Part shown: piece after piece, positions 24,780 through 33,106 of the stretch
How the letters are laid out: every line of letters starts with the position of its first letter
Numbering within the stretch: the first letter of the stretch is position 1
Assembly (NCBI RefSeq): GCF_019397265.1
Contig: NZ_CP068985.1
Span: forward strand, 6,068,001 to 6,132,000
Reading direction: 5' to 3'
Length of the DNA stretch: 64,000 nt
From: Nonomuraea coxensis DSM 45129
GTDB taxonomy: Bacteria; Actinomycetota; Actinomycetes; Streptosporangiales; Streptosporangiaceae
The notes under the pieces: generated by a model
Told to the model about the DNA's origin: nothing
Database searches by the model: none
What the model saw: only the letters and a program-made list of their open reading frames with translations
Made by a program: the position numbers and the translations under genes

Positions 24780-26255
24780 GTGACAGACCTCGACGTGATC
24801 ATCTGTGGCGCCGGTCCCACCGGCCTGACCCTGGCCGTCGACCTCGCCCGCAGGAACGTCGGCTTCCGCCTGATCGACCAGGCGGCACGCCCGTTCCCCG
24901 GCTCGCGCGGCAAGGGCGTCCAGCCCCGCACCCAGGAGGTGTTCGAGGACCTCGGCGTGCTGGACCGGATCGTCGCCTCCGGCGGCGAGTACCCGCTCCA
25001 GCGCCTCCACCCCGGCGACGGGCCCGTCGACCGGCCAGCCGGGCTGCTGCCCGGCCCGACGCCGGCCGAGCCGTACCACCTGGCGCTGCTCGTCCCCCAG
25101 TTCCGCACCGAGCTCAGGCTGCGCGAGCGGCTGGCCGAGCTCGGCCACGCCCCCGAGTACGGCCACCGCCTCACCGCCTTCGAGCAGGACGCCGACGGCG
25201 TGACCGCCACGGTCGAGACGCCCGGCGGCCCCGAGACCGTACGGGCGCGCTACCTGGTCGGCGCGGACGGCGGCGCCGGCTCCGTCCGCGGGATCCTCGG
25301 CGTCGCCTTCCCGGGGAAGACGCTCGGCGTGCGGGCGCTCGTGGCCGACGTGCGGCTGGACGGGCTCTCGTCCGGCTTCTGGCACCGCTGGAACCAGGGG
25401 ACGCCCGAGGACGTGTCACTGTGCCCCCTGTACGGCACCGACCTGTTCCAGCTCCAGGCGCCCGTCCCCTTCGACGCCGACGTCGACGTGTCGGCCGGCG
25501 GGCTCACCGCGCTCGTCCGCGCCCGCACCGGCCGCGACGACCTCACGATCCGCGACGCGCCGTGGGCGTCGGTCCACGAGATGAACGCCCGCCTGGCCGA
25601 CGCCTACCGGCGCGGGCGCGTGCTGCTGGCCGGGGACGCGGCCCACTGCCATCCGCCCACCGGCGGGCAGGGGCTGAACACCAGTGTCCAGGACGCCTAC
25701 AACCTCGGCTGGAAGCTGGCGGCCGTGCTCGGCGGCGCGCCGGAGTCGGTGCTGGCGACGTACGAGCTGGAGCGCCGGCCGATCGCCGAGGCGGTGCTGG
25801 GACTGTCGGAGCGGCTGCTGCGCGCGGCCATGAACCACGACACCCGGCGCGGCCGGGAGGTCACCCAGCTCGACCTCGGCTACCCGGACTCCCCGCTGAC
25901 CGTCGCGGGCCCGCCCCGCGACAAGGGCGTCCAGCCGGGCGACCGCGCTCCCGACGCGCCCGTGACGGGCGCGGGCGGGGTCGCGACCCGGCTGTTCAGC
26001 CTGTTCCAGGGGCCGCACTGGACGCTGCTCGGCCACGGGCCCGACCCCGCCGCGTTCCCCGCGCCGCGCCGTGGCCTGCGGGTCCACGTCGTCGGCTGGG
26101 ACGTCCTCGACACCGGCGGTCACGTGCACGACGCCTACGGCTTGTCGCGGGGCGAGTGGGCGCTCGTCCGCCCGGACGGATACGTCGCCGCCCTGGGCGG
26201 CCGGGACGAGCTCGGAGCCCTCCCGGCCTACCTCGACGGCGTCGGCGTCCGGTGA
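24780..26255 (+). CDS. FAD-dependent aromatic monooxygenase (PHBH/PheA-like)
   Basis: A 491-aa group A flavoprotein monooxygenase. FAD fold DVIICGAGPTGLTLAVDL at the N-terminus; RYLVGADGGAGSVR near residue 160; GDAAHCHPPTGGQGLNTSVQDA near residue 285; then a thioredoxin-like C-terminal domain ending in a short PDGYVAALG segment. Such enzymes hydroxylate phenols and polyketide aromatics. GTG at 24780 with AGGAGG 9 nt upstream is chosen over an earlier ATG. Likely controlled by the divergent MarR. It converges on the P450 gene with one base between stops. Confidence 0.88.
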   Translation: MTDLDVIICGAGPTGLTLAVDLARRNVGFRLIDQAARPFPGSRGKGVQPRTQEVFEDLGVLDRIVASGGEYPLQRLHPGDGPVDRPAGLLPGPTPAEPYHLALLVPQFRTELRLRERLAELGHAPEYGHRLTAFEQDADGVTATVETPGGPETVRARYLVGADGGAGSVRGILGVAFPGKTLGVRALVADVRLDGLSSGFWHRWNQGTPEDVSLCPLYGTDLFQLQAPVPFDADVDVSAGGLTALVRARTGRDDLTIRDAPWASVHEMNARLADAYRRGRVLLAGDAAHCHPPTGGQGLNTSVQDAYNLGWKLAAVLGGAPESVLATYELERRPIAEAVLGLSERLLRAAMNHDTRRGREVTQLDLGYPDSPLTVAGPPRDKGVQPGDRAPDAPVTGAGGVATRLFSLFQGPHWTLLGHGPDPAAFPAPRRGLRVHVVGWDVLDTGGHVHDAYGLSRGEWALVRPDGYVAALGGRDELGALPAYLDGVGVR

Positions 26256-26256
26256 C

Positions 26257-27453
26257 CTACCAGGCGACCTCGAAGGAGGACAGCCCGTAGACGACGTGGA
26301 AGGAGCGGAACCGCGGCGGGGCGCCGCTCTCGCACAGCCCGGGGAAGCGCTCGAACAGCGCGGGGAAGGCGATGCGCATCTCCATCCTGGCGAGCGGCGC
26401 GCCGAGGCAGTGGTGCACGCCGTGGCCGAAGGCGACGTGGCCGAGGTCGCCGCGGGAGATGTCGAAGCGGTCGGGGTCGGCGATGAACGCCGGGTCGCGG
26501 TTGGCCGCGGGCAGCGCGACCATCACCAGCGCCCCGGCCGGGATCCGGACGCCGGACAGCTCGGTCTCGGCCGTGGCGAGCTTGGCGGTGCCGGAGTGCA
26601 CGACGCTGAGCCAGCGCAGCAGTTCCTCGACGGCGGCGCCGATCCGCTCGGGCTCCTTCCTGAGGAGGTCGAGCTGGTCGGGGTGGCGCAGCAGCGCCAG
26701 GGTGCCGAGGCCGAGCATGTTGGACGTCGTCTCGTGCCCGGCCAGCAGCAACAGCCCGGCGACGCCCACCAGCTCGTCGGTGGACAGGTCGTCGCCGTGC
26801 TCGCGTACGAGCATGCCGAGCATGTCCTCGCCCGGATCGGCCTGGGCGCGGGCGACGAGCCCCGCCATGTAGGCGCGTTGCTCCAGGCTCGCGGCCTGGC
26901 GTTCGGCCATCGGGAGCGAGATGTCGAGCAGCGCGCCCGTGCGCCGCTGGAAGTCGTCGCGGTCGTCGTACGGGACGCCCAGCAGCTCGCAGATGACGAG
27001 GGACGGGATCGGCAGGGCGAAGGCGCTGACCAGGTCGACCGGCGGCCCGGTGCGCTCCATCGCGTCGAGGTGCTGCCGGACGATCTCGTGGATGCGCGGC
27101 TCCAGGCGGCGCATCCGGCGCATGGTGAACTCCGGCGTCAGGATGCGGCGCAGCCGGGTGTGCTCGGGCGGGTCGAAGGCGAGCAGGTTGCCCGCCCGCG
27201 CCTGCCGCAGCTCCTCCTCGCTGAGCCGCGCGCGGCCGGTCGGCTGGAACACCGTGCCCAGGTCGTTGCTGAACCGCCCGGGGTCGCCGAGCACCTCGCG
27301 CACGTCGGCGTGGCGGCTCACCACCCACACGTCCGCGCCGAACGGCGTGGGCACCCTGCGGACGCCTTCGCCGTCGCGCAGCGCGGACAGCTCGGGGTCG
27401 GGGCCGAACCCGTCGCGCCGCATGTTGAGCGGCACCGCCGCAGGATCGCTCAT
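26257..27453 (-). CDS. Cytochrome P450
   Basis: A 398-aa soluble bacterial P450. I-helix motif AGHETT near residue 245, ExxR in EELLRWL region, and heme loop FGHGVHHCLGAPLARMEMR with the thiolate Cys near residue 345. ATG with AGGGAG 6 nt upstream. Second P450 after TetR and another P450 on the same strand (98 bp gap). No ferredoxin or reductase gene is beside it; redox partners must come from elsewhere. Substrate unknown. Confidence 0.92.
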   Translation of the reverse strand: MSDPAAVPLNMRRDGFGPDPELSALRDGEGVRRVPTPFGADVWVVSRHADVREVLGDPGRFSNDLGTVFQPTGRARLSEEELRQARAGNLLAFDPPEHTRLRRILTPEFTMRRMRRLEPRIHEIVRQHLDAMERTGPPVDLVSAFALPIPSLVICELLGVPYDDRDDFQRRTGALLDISLPMAERQAASLEQRAYMAGLVARAQADPGEDMLGMLVREHGDDLSTDELVGVAGLLLLAGHETTSNMLGLGTLALLRHPDQLDLLRKEPERIGAAVEELLRWLSVVHSGTAKLATAETELSGVRIPAGALVMVALPAANRDPAFIADPDRFDISRGDLGHVAFGHGVHHCLGAPLARMEMRIAFPALFERFPGLCESGAPPRFRSFHVVYGLSSFEVAW

Positions 27454-27551
27454 GTCGTCTCCCTGAGGGTTCGGCCTCGGACGGAGAGGCTGACCGCATT
27501 GTCATCTCGACGGTAACGCCCGCGCCCGCGCGCCGCGCGGGAACCACGGCG

Positions 27552-28754
27552 TCACCAGGTGACGGGAAGCTCATAGACCCCGTACACCTGGCCGTCGTGC
27601 TTGAACGGGATCCGGTCCAGGTCGGTCGCCAGGGCGAGAGTGGGGATGCGCCGGTGGAGGGTGGCGTAGGTGACCTGCAGCTCCATGCGGGCCAGCGGCT
27701 GGCCGAGGCACTGGTGCACGCCGAAGCCGAAGGCCACGTGGCGGCGGGCGTCGCAGCGCAGGTCGAGCGTGTCGGGATCGGGGAACACCTCGGGGTCGCG
27801 GTTGCCGAGGTCGTTGGCCATGATGAGGCCGTCCCCCGCGCGGATGGTCCGGCCGGCGATCTCGATGTCGGCCAGCGCGACGCGGTGGCGTCCCCGGTGG
27901 GTGATGTTGAGGTAGCGCAGCAGCTCCTCCACCGCGCCCGCGACCAGCGCCGGGTCGTCGCCCGCGCGCAGCAGGGCGAGCTGGCCGGGGTGCTGGAGCA
28001 GGGCGAGGGTGCCGAGGGCGATCATGTTGGCGGTGGTCTCGTGCCCGGCGACGAGCAGCAGCACGCCCATCCTGGCGGCCTCCTGCCTGCTCAGCTCGCC
28101 CGCCGTGACCCGGGCCGCCACCTTGGACAGCAGGTCGTCGCGGGGACGCGCGAGCTTGTCGGCGACGAGCCCGTCCAGGTAGTCGGTGAGGCGGCCACCG
28201 GCGGCGGCCCGCTCCTCGGGCGTGACGTTCCGCTTGACGATGACCTGGCTGTTCTCCTGGAAGAAGGCGTGGTCGGCGTAGGGGACGCCGAGCAGCTCGC
28301 AGATCACCAGCGACGGCACCGGCAGCGCGAACGCCTCCACCAGGTCCACCGGCTTCGGCCCGGCCAGCAGGCCGTCGACGAGGTCGTCCACGATGCGCTG
28401 CACGGCGGGGCGCATGCCCTCCACCCGGCGGACGGTGAACGAGCCCTGCACCATGCGGCGCAGCCGGTGGTGCTCGGGGTCGTCCATGAGGATGAAGCTC
28501 ACCGGGCTGTCCGGGCGCTTCGGCGTCTGCGCGGGCAGCGGGTAGCCGGGCCGGGTGATGTCCGAGCTGACCTGCGGGTGGCTGAGCAGCTCCTTCTGCT
28601 CGGCGTAGGCGGTGACCAGCCAGGCGGTGCCGCCGTCCCGCAGCCGCACCCGGCTGAGCGGCGCCCCCTTCTGCAGGGCGCGCAGCGCGGGCGGCGGGTC
28701 GAACGGGCACGAGGCCGCCCTGACGCCCGGGAACTCGGGAAGTGTCTCGGTCAT
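27552..28754 (-). CDS. Cytochrome P450
   Basis: A 400-aa soluble P450 with AGHETTANM (I helix), EELLRYLNITHRG, and heme loop FGFGVHQCLGQPLARMELQ. N-terminus (FPGVRAASCPFDPPPAL) resembles the CYP105/CYP107 style. ATG at 28754 overlaps the TetR stop by ATGA and has GGAAGGGACACCGC in front; this ribosome site is the last of three tandem 15-bp copies. It is probably regulated by and cotranscribed with the TetR gene. Confidence 0.92.
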   Translation of the reverse strand: MTETLPEFPGVRAASCPFDPPPALRALQKGAPLSRVRLRDGGTAWLVTAYAEQKELLSHPQVSSDITRPGYPLPAQTPKRPDSPVSFILMDDPEHHRLRRMVQGSFTVRRVEGMRPAVQRIVDDLVDGLLAGPKPVDLVEAFALPVPSLVICELLGVPYADHAFFQENSQVIVKRNVTPEERAAAGGRLTDYLDGLVADKLARPRDDLLSKVAARVTAGELSRQEAARMGVLLLVAGHETTANMIALGTLALLQHPGQLALLRAGDDPALVAGAVEELLRYLNITHRGRHRVALADIEIAGRTIRAGDGLIMANDLGNRDPEVFPDPDTLDLRCDARRHVAFGFGVHQCLGQPLARMELQVTYATLHRRIPTLALATDLDRIPFKHDGQVYGVYELPVTW

Positions 28755-29434
28755 GCGGTGTCCCTTCCTGCGGTGTTCCTTCCGGCGGTGTCCCTTCCGG
28801 CGGTGACCGGGGCCGTCCAGATCCCGACGACCGCGTCGATCAGCCCGGTCGCGGCGTCGTGCCAGCTCGGCCGGAGGGTGGGGCGGCCCTCGGCGAGCGC
28901 GCGCTCGCGTTCGGCGCACATGTGGGCGACGAGCTGGCCCGCCATCTCGGCGCGCTCGGCGTGCACCTCGGGAGGCAGCTCGGGCAGGCAGCGCCGCAGG
29001 CCGTCCACGACGCGGCGCAGGGTCGGCGAGGTCAGCGCCTCCTCGGCCATGATCTGGCGGAGCGCGGGGTCGGTCATGACCTGGGCGGCGAAGCGGGCGT
29101 ACCACGTGGGCGTGCCGAGGCTGTCCAGGTGCCCGGTGAACGAGCGGACCAGGCAGCCCACCCAGCCGCGCACGTCGTCCGGGTCCTCGATCCCGGCCAG
29201 CAGGCGGCGGCGCAGCAGCTCGACGCGCTCGGTGTGGGCCCGCACGATCGCCCTGACGAGGTCGGCCTTGGTGCCGAAGTGGTAGCCGACGGCGGCGTTG
29301 TTGCCCTGGCCGGCCACCTGGCTGACCTGCCGGTTGGAGACGGCGTAGACGCCGCGCTCGGCGAACAGCCGCTCGGCGGCGGCGAGGATCTGCGCCCGGG
29401 TGGCGTTGACCTGTTCGGCGCGGACGGCGCTCAC
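28751..29434 (-). CDS. TetR-family regulator of the P450 genes
   Basis: A 227-aa regulator. Helix-turn-helix at residues 8-55 (ATRAQILAAAERLFAERGVYAV then VSQVAGQGNNAAVGYHFGTKADL). The C-terminal tail is a repeat of AGRDT/AGRNT units from the 15-bp DNA repeat. I set the start at GTG 29434, which overlaps the stop of a 7-codon upstream ORF that has the strong ribosome site. First gene of a TetR-P450-P450 unit. Confidence 0.8.
   Translation of the reverse strand: MSAVRAEQVNATRAQILAAAERLFAERGVYAVSNRQVSQVAGQGNNAAVGYHFGTKADLVRAIVRAHTERVELLRRRLLAGIEDPDDVRGWVGCLVRSFTGHLDSLGTPTWYARFAAQVMTDPALRQIMAEEALTSPTLRRVVDGLRRCLPELPPEVHAERAEMAGQLVAHMCAERERALAEGRPTLRPSWHDAATGLIDAVVGIWTAPVTAGRDTAGRNTAGRDTA
28755..28799 (-). 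repeat. 15-bp tandem repeat of a ribosome-binding site
   Basis: Three 15-bp units (minus strand CGGAAGGGACACCGC, CGGAAGGAACACCGC, AGGAAGGGACACCGC) lie just before the P450 ATG, with part of a fourth further out. Each contains a GGAAGG ribosome site and encodes a GRDTA-like unit of the TetR C-terminal tail. Confidence 0.85.
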
Positions 29435-29454
29435 TGACAGCCGACTTGACGCAT
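29431..29454 (-). CDS. 7-codon upstream ORF (leader) before TetR
   Basis: ATG at 29454 with a strong ribosome site (GGGGGAGGACACC) begins MRQVGCQ and then stops. Its TGA overlaps the TetR GTG as GTGA, in another frame. The TetR GTG itself has no good ribosome site, so translation of the regulator probably depends on re-initiation after this mini-ORF. Confidence 0.55.
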   Translation of the reverse strand: MRQVGCQ

Positions 29455-29477
29455 GGTGTCCTCCCCCTGTCGGCTTC

Positions 29478-29516
29478 ACACAACCAAACAGGCCCACGCA
29501 AGTCAAGCAGCTGCTT
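29478..29516 (-). promoter_or_regulatory. Promoter and palindromic operator of the TetR-P450 unit
   Basis: On the minus strand a -35 TTGACT (29501-29506) is 17 bp from a -10-like TTGTGT (29478-29483). The perfect palindrome AAGCAGCTGCTT (29505-29516) touches the -35, a place from which TetR could block transcription of itself and the P450 genes. Confidence 0.6.
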
Positions 29517-29529
29517 TACGTTCCGCCGG

Positions 29530-31035
29530 TCACTCCTCCTTCAGCTCCACGGGCTCCAGCGGGCTGACGGCCGGGCCTTGCAGGACGCGCCCGTCCAGGC
29601 CGAAACGCGAGCCGTGACAGGGGCACTCCCAGGTCCGCTCGGCCTCGTTGAACCCGACCACGCACCCCAGGTGCGTGCAGATCGCCGAGACGGCGTGCAC
29701 CCGGCCCTGCTCGTCGCGGTGCACCGCGCACCGGCGGCCGTTCACCTTGACCACCGTGCCCTGGCCGGGCCGCAGCTCGGCGAGGTCGCCGGCGTCGCCC
29801 GCCGCGAGCCGGTCGGCGACGAAATGGCGGGCCACCGTGGCCTGCGCCTTCGCCATCGGGACGGCCTCCCGTCCCGGGTGCAGCCGGCGCGGGTCGTACA
29901 GGCCGGCCCACGGCCGCTCCTCGCCGGTGACCAGGCCGGACAGCAGCAGCCCCGCCAGCACGCCGTTGCTCATCCCCCACCCGCCGAAGCCGGTCGCGAC
30001 GTAGGCGTGCCCGGCGCCGGGATGCAGCGGGCCGACGAACGGCAGCCGGTCGGTGGTGTGGTTGTCCTGGGCCGCCCAGCGGTGCGTGATCCGCGCCCGG
30101 GGGAAGTGCTCGCCCGTCCAGGCGGCCAGCCGGTCGAAGCGGTCGCCGACCCGCCCGGCCCCCGGCTTGTACGACTCGCCGGTCACGACGAGCAGCCGCC
30201 GGCCGCCGGGCAGGGGCGCGGTCCTGACGGAGCGGGTGTTGTCCTCCGAGGTGATGTACATCCCCTCCGGATCGTCCTCCGGCGGCAGCGTGCCCGCGAC
30301 GACCAGCTCCCGGGTCACCTCCATCCGGGCGAACAGCAGCGCGCGGTCGAAGATCGGGTAGTGGGTGGCCACCACGACGTCGGCGGCGGTCACCACGGCC
30401 CCGCCCTCGGTCGTCACGCGGCACGGCCTGCCCTCGCGCAGGCCGGTGACGCGGGTGCGCTCGAAGATCCGGCAGCCGCGCGCCGTCATGGCCTCGGCCA
30501 GCCCGAGGAGGTACTTGCGCGGATGGAACTGCGCCTGGTCCTCCACCTTGACGGCCCCGGCCACCGGGAACGGCAGCGCCGTGGCGGTGACGAAGGAGGC
30601 CGCGAGCCCCGCCTCGGCGGCCGCCCGCGCCTCGGCGCGCAGCCGCTCCACCTGGCCGGCCGAGCGGGCGTAGGTGTAGGCGGGGCGGCGTTCCAGCTCG
30701 CAGTCCACGCCGAGCTCGGCGGCCGTGCGCGCCACGTGCTCGACGGCCTCCTGCTGGGACCGGGCGTACCCGCGGGCCGTTCCCGGGTCACGGCCGGCCA
30801 GCTCGGCGTAGATCAGGGTGTGCTGCGCCGACAGCTTGGCCGAGGTGTTGCCGGTCACGCCCGCGGCCAGGCGGTCGGCCTCCAGCACGGCGACGGAGCG
30901 GCCGGCGCGGGTCAGCTCCCAGGCCGCCGACAGGCCCGCGATGCCGCCGCCGATCACGGCCACGTCCACGGTGAGGTCCTCGGTGAGCGGCGGGTGCCCG
31001 GGCGCGGGCGCGGAGTCCATCCAGTACGACACCAT
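29530..31035 (-). CDS. FAD oxidoreductase with C-terminal Rieske domain
   Basis: A 501-aa two-domain protein. Residues 25-400 form a DAO-type FAD oxidoreductase (DVAVIGGGIAGLSAAWEL at the start; HAYVATGFGGWGMSNGVLAG near 365). The last 100 residues are a Rieske [2Fe-2S] domain with CTHLGC and CPCHGSRF binding motifs. Such fusions are common in actinomycetes but their substrate is not established. ATG with GGGGGAGG 7 nt upstream, 2 nt after the upstream small gene, so the two are one operon. Confidence 0.88.
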   Translation of the reverse strand: MVSYWMDSAPAPGHPPLTEDLTVDVAVIGGGIAGLSAAWELTRAGRSVAVLEADRLAAGVTGNTSAKLSAQHTLIYAELAGRDPGTARGYARSQQEAVEHVARTAAELGVDCELERRPAYTYARSAGQVERLRAEARAAAEAGLAASFVTATALPFPVAGAVKVEDQAQFHPRKYLLGLAEAMTARGCRIFERTRVTGLREGRPCRVTTEGGAVVTAADVVVATHYPIFDRALLFARMEVTRELVVAGTLPPEDDPEGMYITSEDNTRSVRTAPLPGGRRLLVVTGESYKPGAGRVGDRFDRLAAWTGEHFPRARITHRWAAQDNHTTDRLPFVGPLHPGAGHAYVATGFGGWGMSNGVLAGLLLSGLVTGEERPWAGLYDPRRLHPGREAVPMAKAQATVARHFVADRLAAGDAGDLAELRPGQGTVVKVNGRRCAVHRDEQGRVHAVSAICTHLGCVVGFNEAERTWECPCHGSRFGLDGRVLQGPAVSPLEPVELKEE

Positions 31036-31037
31036 GG

Positions 31038-31448
31038 TCACGCCTCCCCCGCCGCCTGCGAGCGCTGCTTCAGCTCCGCCTCGTACACGTGCCGGCGGCC
31101 GGCCATGAGCCGGTCGCGCACCTCGCGTTCCAGCTCGCGGAAGGCCGCGTAGTAGTCGTCGTCGTACTCCTCGACGATCTGGAACGTCCACCGGCCGGGC
31201 AGGACGTCGCGGCCGAGCAGCTCGGCGGCCAGCCGCCTGGCCAGGTCGTCGTGGCCGGTCCCGTCCAGCAGGTCCACGACCTCGGCCACGGTCGCGTGGG
31301 CGGAGCCGGTGAGCTGGTGGAAGGAGTAGAGGTGGCCACGGGCGCGCTCGACCGTCTCCAGCGCCTCCGACAGCATGCCGGCGGCCTTCACCGCCTGGTC
31401 GTCGGCGCCGTCGGGGCGGCGATGGTCCTGATCGGGTGTGTATGCCAT
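31038..31448 (-). CDS. Small helical protein, partner of the Rieske oxidoreductase
   Basis: A 136-aa protein, predicted mainly helical and soluble, with no signal peptide. The C-terminal half has an acidic, tyrosine-rich stretch (EEYDDDYYAAF) followed by a basic helix. I do not recognise a named family. It sits 2 nt upstream of the Rieske-FAD gene on the same strand, so a shared role is likely; nothing in the sequence shows what it is. Confidence 0.7.
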   Translation of the reverse strand: MAYTPDQDHRRPDGADDQAVKAAGMLSEALETVERARGHLYSFHQLTGSAHATVAEVVDLLDGTGHDDLARRLAAELLGRDVLPGRWTFQIVEEYDDDYYAAFRELEREVRDRLMAGRRHVYEAELKQRSQAAGEA

Positions 31449-31558
31449 GGACCCCGCGTTACCCTCCGGAGCCCGAAGGATGCGCGCGGGTCAGCGTCCG
31501 GACTCTGCTAGTTTTTACCTTCCCGGCCGGATGTTGCTTCTGGCCGAAAATTGGTTGT

Positions 31559-32059
31559 ATGACCATTTCTTCGATCCTTGTCCGGCCCGTGAGCGCCGAC
31601 GACCACCCCACCGTCGAACGGCTCTGGCTGATGTTCCGCCACGACATGGCCGACTACCAGGGCGGCCTGCCCAGCCCCGACGGCACCTACCACGGCGACC
31701 GGCTGCGCCAGGCGTGCGAGGACGACGACTGGGCGGCCTACCTGTTCACCAGCGGCGACCGGCCCGTCGGCTTCTCGTTCGTGCGCGCCCTGTCCGGCCC
31801 GGCGCGCGTGCTCAACAGCTTCTTCGTGGTACGCGGCGCGCGCCGGTCCGGCGTCGGCTCGACGGTCGTCCGCGAGGTGATCTCCCGGCATCCCGGCCCG
31901 TGGCGGATCGCCTTCCAGGACGCGAACACGGCGGCCGGCGCGTTCTGGCGGCGCGTCGCCACCGGGCTCGCCGGCGAGGCGTGGACCGAGGAACGCCTCC
32001 CCGTCCCCGGCCGGCCCGATGTCCCCCCGGACGTGTGGATCTCCTTCACCACCGCCTGA
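31559..32059 (+). CDS. GNAT-family N-acetyltransferase
   Basis: A 166-aa GNAT enzyme. ILVRPVSADDHPTVERLW is the usual opening; ARVLNSFFVVRGARRSGVGSTVVREV gives beta4 and the acetyl-CoA pyrophosphate loop (RRSGVGS near residue 100); IAFQDANTAAGAFWRRV is the beta5/alpha4 region. The ATG at 31559 has only a weak ribosome site. Acceptor unknown. Stands alone between convergent and divergent neighbours. Confidence 0.82.
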   Translation: MTISSILVRPVSADDHPTVERLWLMFRHDMADYQGGLPSPDGTYHGDRLRQACEDDDWAAYLFTSGDRPVGFSFVRALSGPARVLNSFFVVRGARRSGVGSTVVREVISRHPGPWRIAFQDANTAAGAFWRRVATGLAGEAWTEERLPVPGRPDVPPDVWISFTTA

Positions 32060-32202
32060 CGGCCCGCGTCGCCGCCGGATGCCGCCGCCGCGCAGGAAGA
32101 CCTTAAGGAATGCGTAAGCGGGTTCCGCGAGGCTGTGACCAGACCACGACGGCGGGCCGGGACGCCCGGCCCCCTTTCACCTGAGATTCCCTGGAGGACC
32201 AC

Positions 32203-32757
32203 ATGAGGACCATCGCCGCCGGCTTGTTCATCTCCCTCGACGGTGTCGTGCAGGACCCGGCCGACTGGCACTTCCCCTACTTCGACGACGCGATGGGCGC
32301 CGCCGTGACGGCGCAGCTCGCCGACACCCTGCTCCTGGGGCGGGTGACGTACGACAGCTTCGCCGGCGCGTGGCCGGACCGGGAGGCGGAGGGCGGCGAG
32401 GACGCCGGCTTCGCCAAGGCGCTCGGGGACGCCCGCAAGATCGTCGTCTCGCGTCAGCCCCTGGAGTTCACCTGGCGCAACTCCGAGCTGCTCAAGGGCG
32501 ACCTGGTCGAGGCCGTGACCGCCTTGAAGCAGGAGGAGGGCGGCCGCATCGCGATCAGCGGCTCGGTCTCGGTGGTGCGCCAGCTCCTGGAGGCGGGCCT
32601 GCTGGACGAGCTGCACCTCCTGGTGCACCCGATCGCGGTCCGCAAGGGCGAGCGGCTGTTCGACGACGGGGCCTCCATCCCGCTGGAGCTGGTCAGCTCG
32701 GAGACGTTCCCGACGGGCGTGCTGAACCTCGTCTACCGCCCGGCCGCGCGGCGGTAA
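32203..32757 (+). CDS. Dihydrofolate-reductase-like (RibD C-terminal) protein
   Basis: A 184-aa protein of the DHFR/RibD C-terminal family (MRTIAAGLFISLDGVVQDP; LLLGRVTYDSFAGAWPDRE; IAISGSVSVVRQLLEAGLLDELHLLVHPI). Members of this small actinobacterial group are NADPH-binding reductases of unknown substrate and are not the essential FolA. Strong ribosome site (GGAGG). A clear terminator follows 19 nt after the stop. Confidence 0.85.
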   Translation: MRTIAAGLFISLDGVVQDPADWHFPYFDDAMGAAVTAQLADTLLLGRVTYDSFAGAWPDREAEGGEDAGFAKALGDARKIVVSRQPLEFTWRNSELLKGDLVEAVTALKQEEGGRIAISGSVSVVRQLLEAGLLDELHLLVHPIAVRKGERLFDDGASIPLELVSSETFPTGVLNLVYRPAARR

Positions 32758-32775
32758 CCCCTGGTCACCCCGCCT

Positions 32776-32813
32776 CCCCCTGTCCCGGGTCCGACTCCGG
32801 GGCAGGGGGTTTC
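32776..32813 (+). terminator. Rho-independent terminator after the DHFR-like gene
   Basis: Stem CCCCCTGTCCCGG / CCGGGGCAGGGGG (one G-T wobble), 8-nt loop, then TTT. Confidence 0.85.
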
Positions 32814-33106
32814 GGCGTGCCCCGGACCCGCCCTGCCGCCCGAATAACTTAACTTTCTTCCTTATTAGGGCACCCTCCGGCAGGCCCGTGCCGCCGAGGC
32901 CCCTCCCCCGCCCCACCAGGAGCGCGTCTTTTCGAAACTATCCTCCATATTCAAGTCACGGGATGCTCACAATCGCATCGCAGGGCCGCATCGTCTGCTG
33001 ATACATGCTCAGTTAAGGCTACTTATTTGCATAAATCAGCGCTAGCCTCCTCACCACCTGCGACAGCACCCGGTCAGACCTACCCACCTGACGAAGGAGC
33101 ACCCCC
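32814..33106. other. Intergenic stretch with promoter of the ABC/glycosidase operon
   Basis: No gene seen. AT-richer segments at 32840-32870 and 32990-33050 stand out. TTGCAT followed by TAGCCT (33027-33048) is a possible promoter with a short spacer. ATTTGCATAAAT has ATTT/AAAT arms. The ribosome site AAGGAG of the binding-protein gene ends the stretch. Confidence 0.45.

Noticed and set aside
26257..29434. P450 pair as part of a RiPP cluster with the Trp-rich peptide at 12.7 kb.
   Set aside because: They are 14 kb apart with unrelated operons between and the P450s have their own TetR; no evidence of a link.
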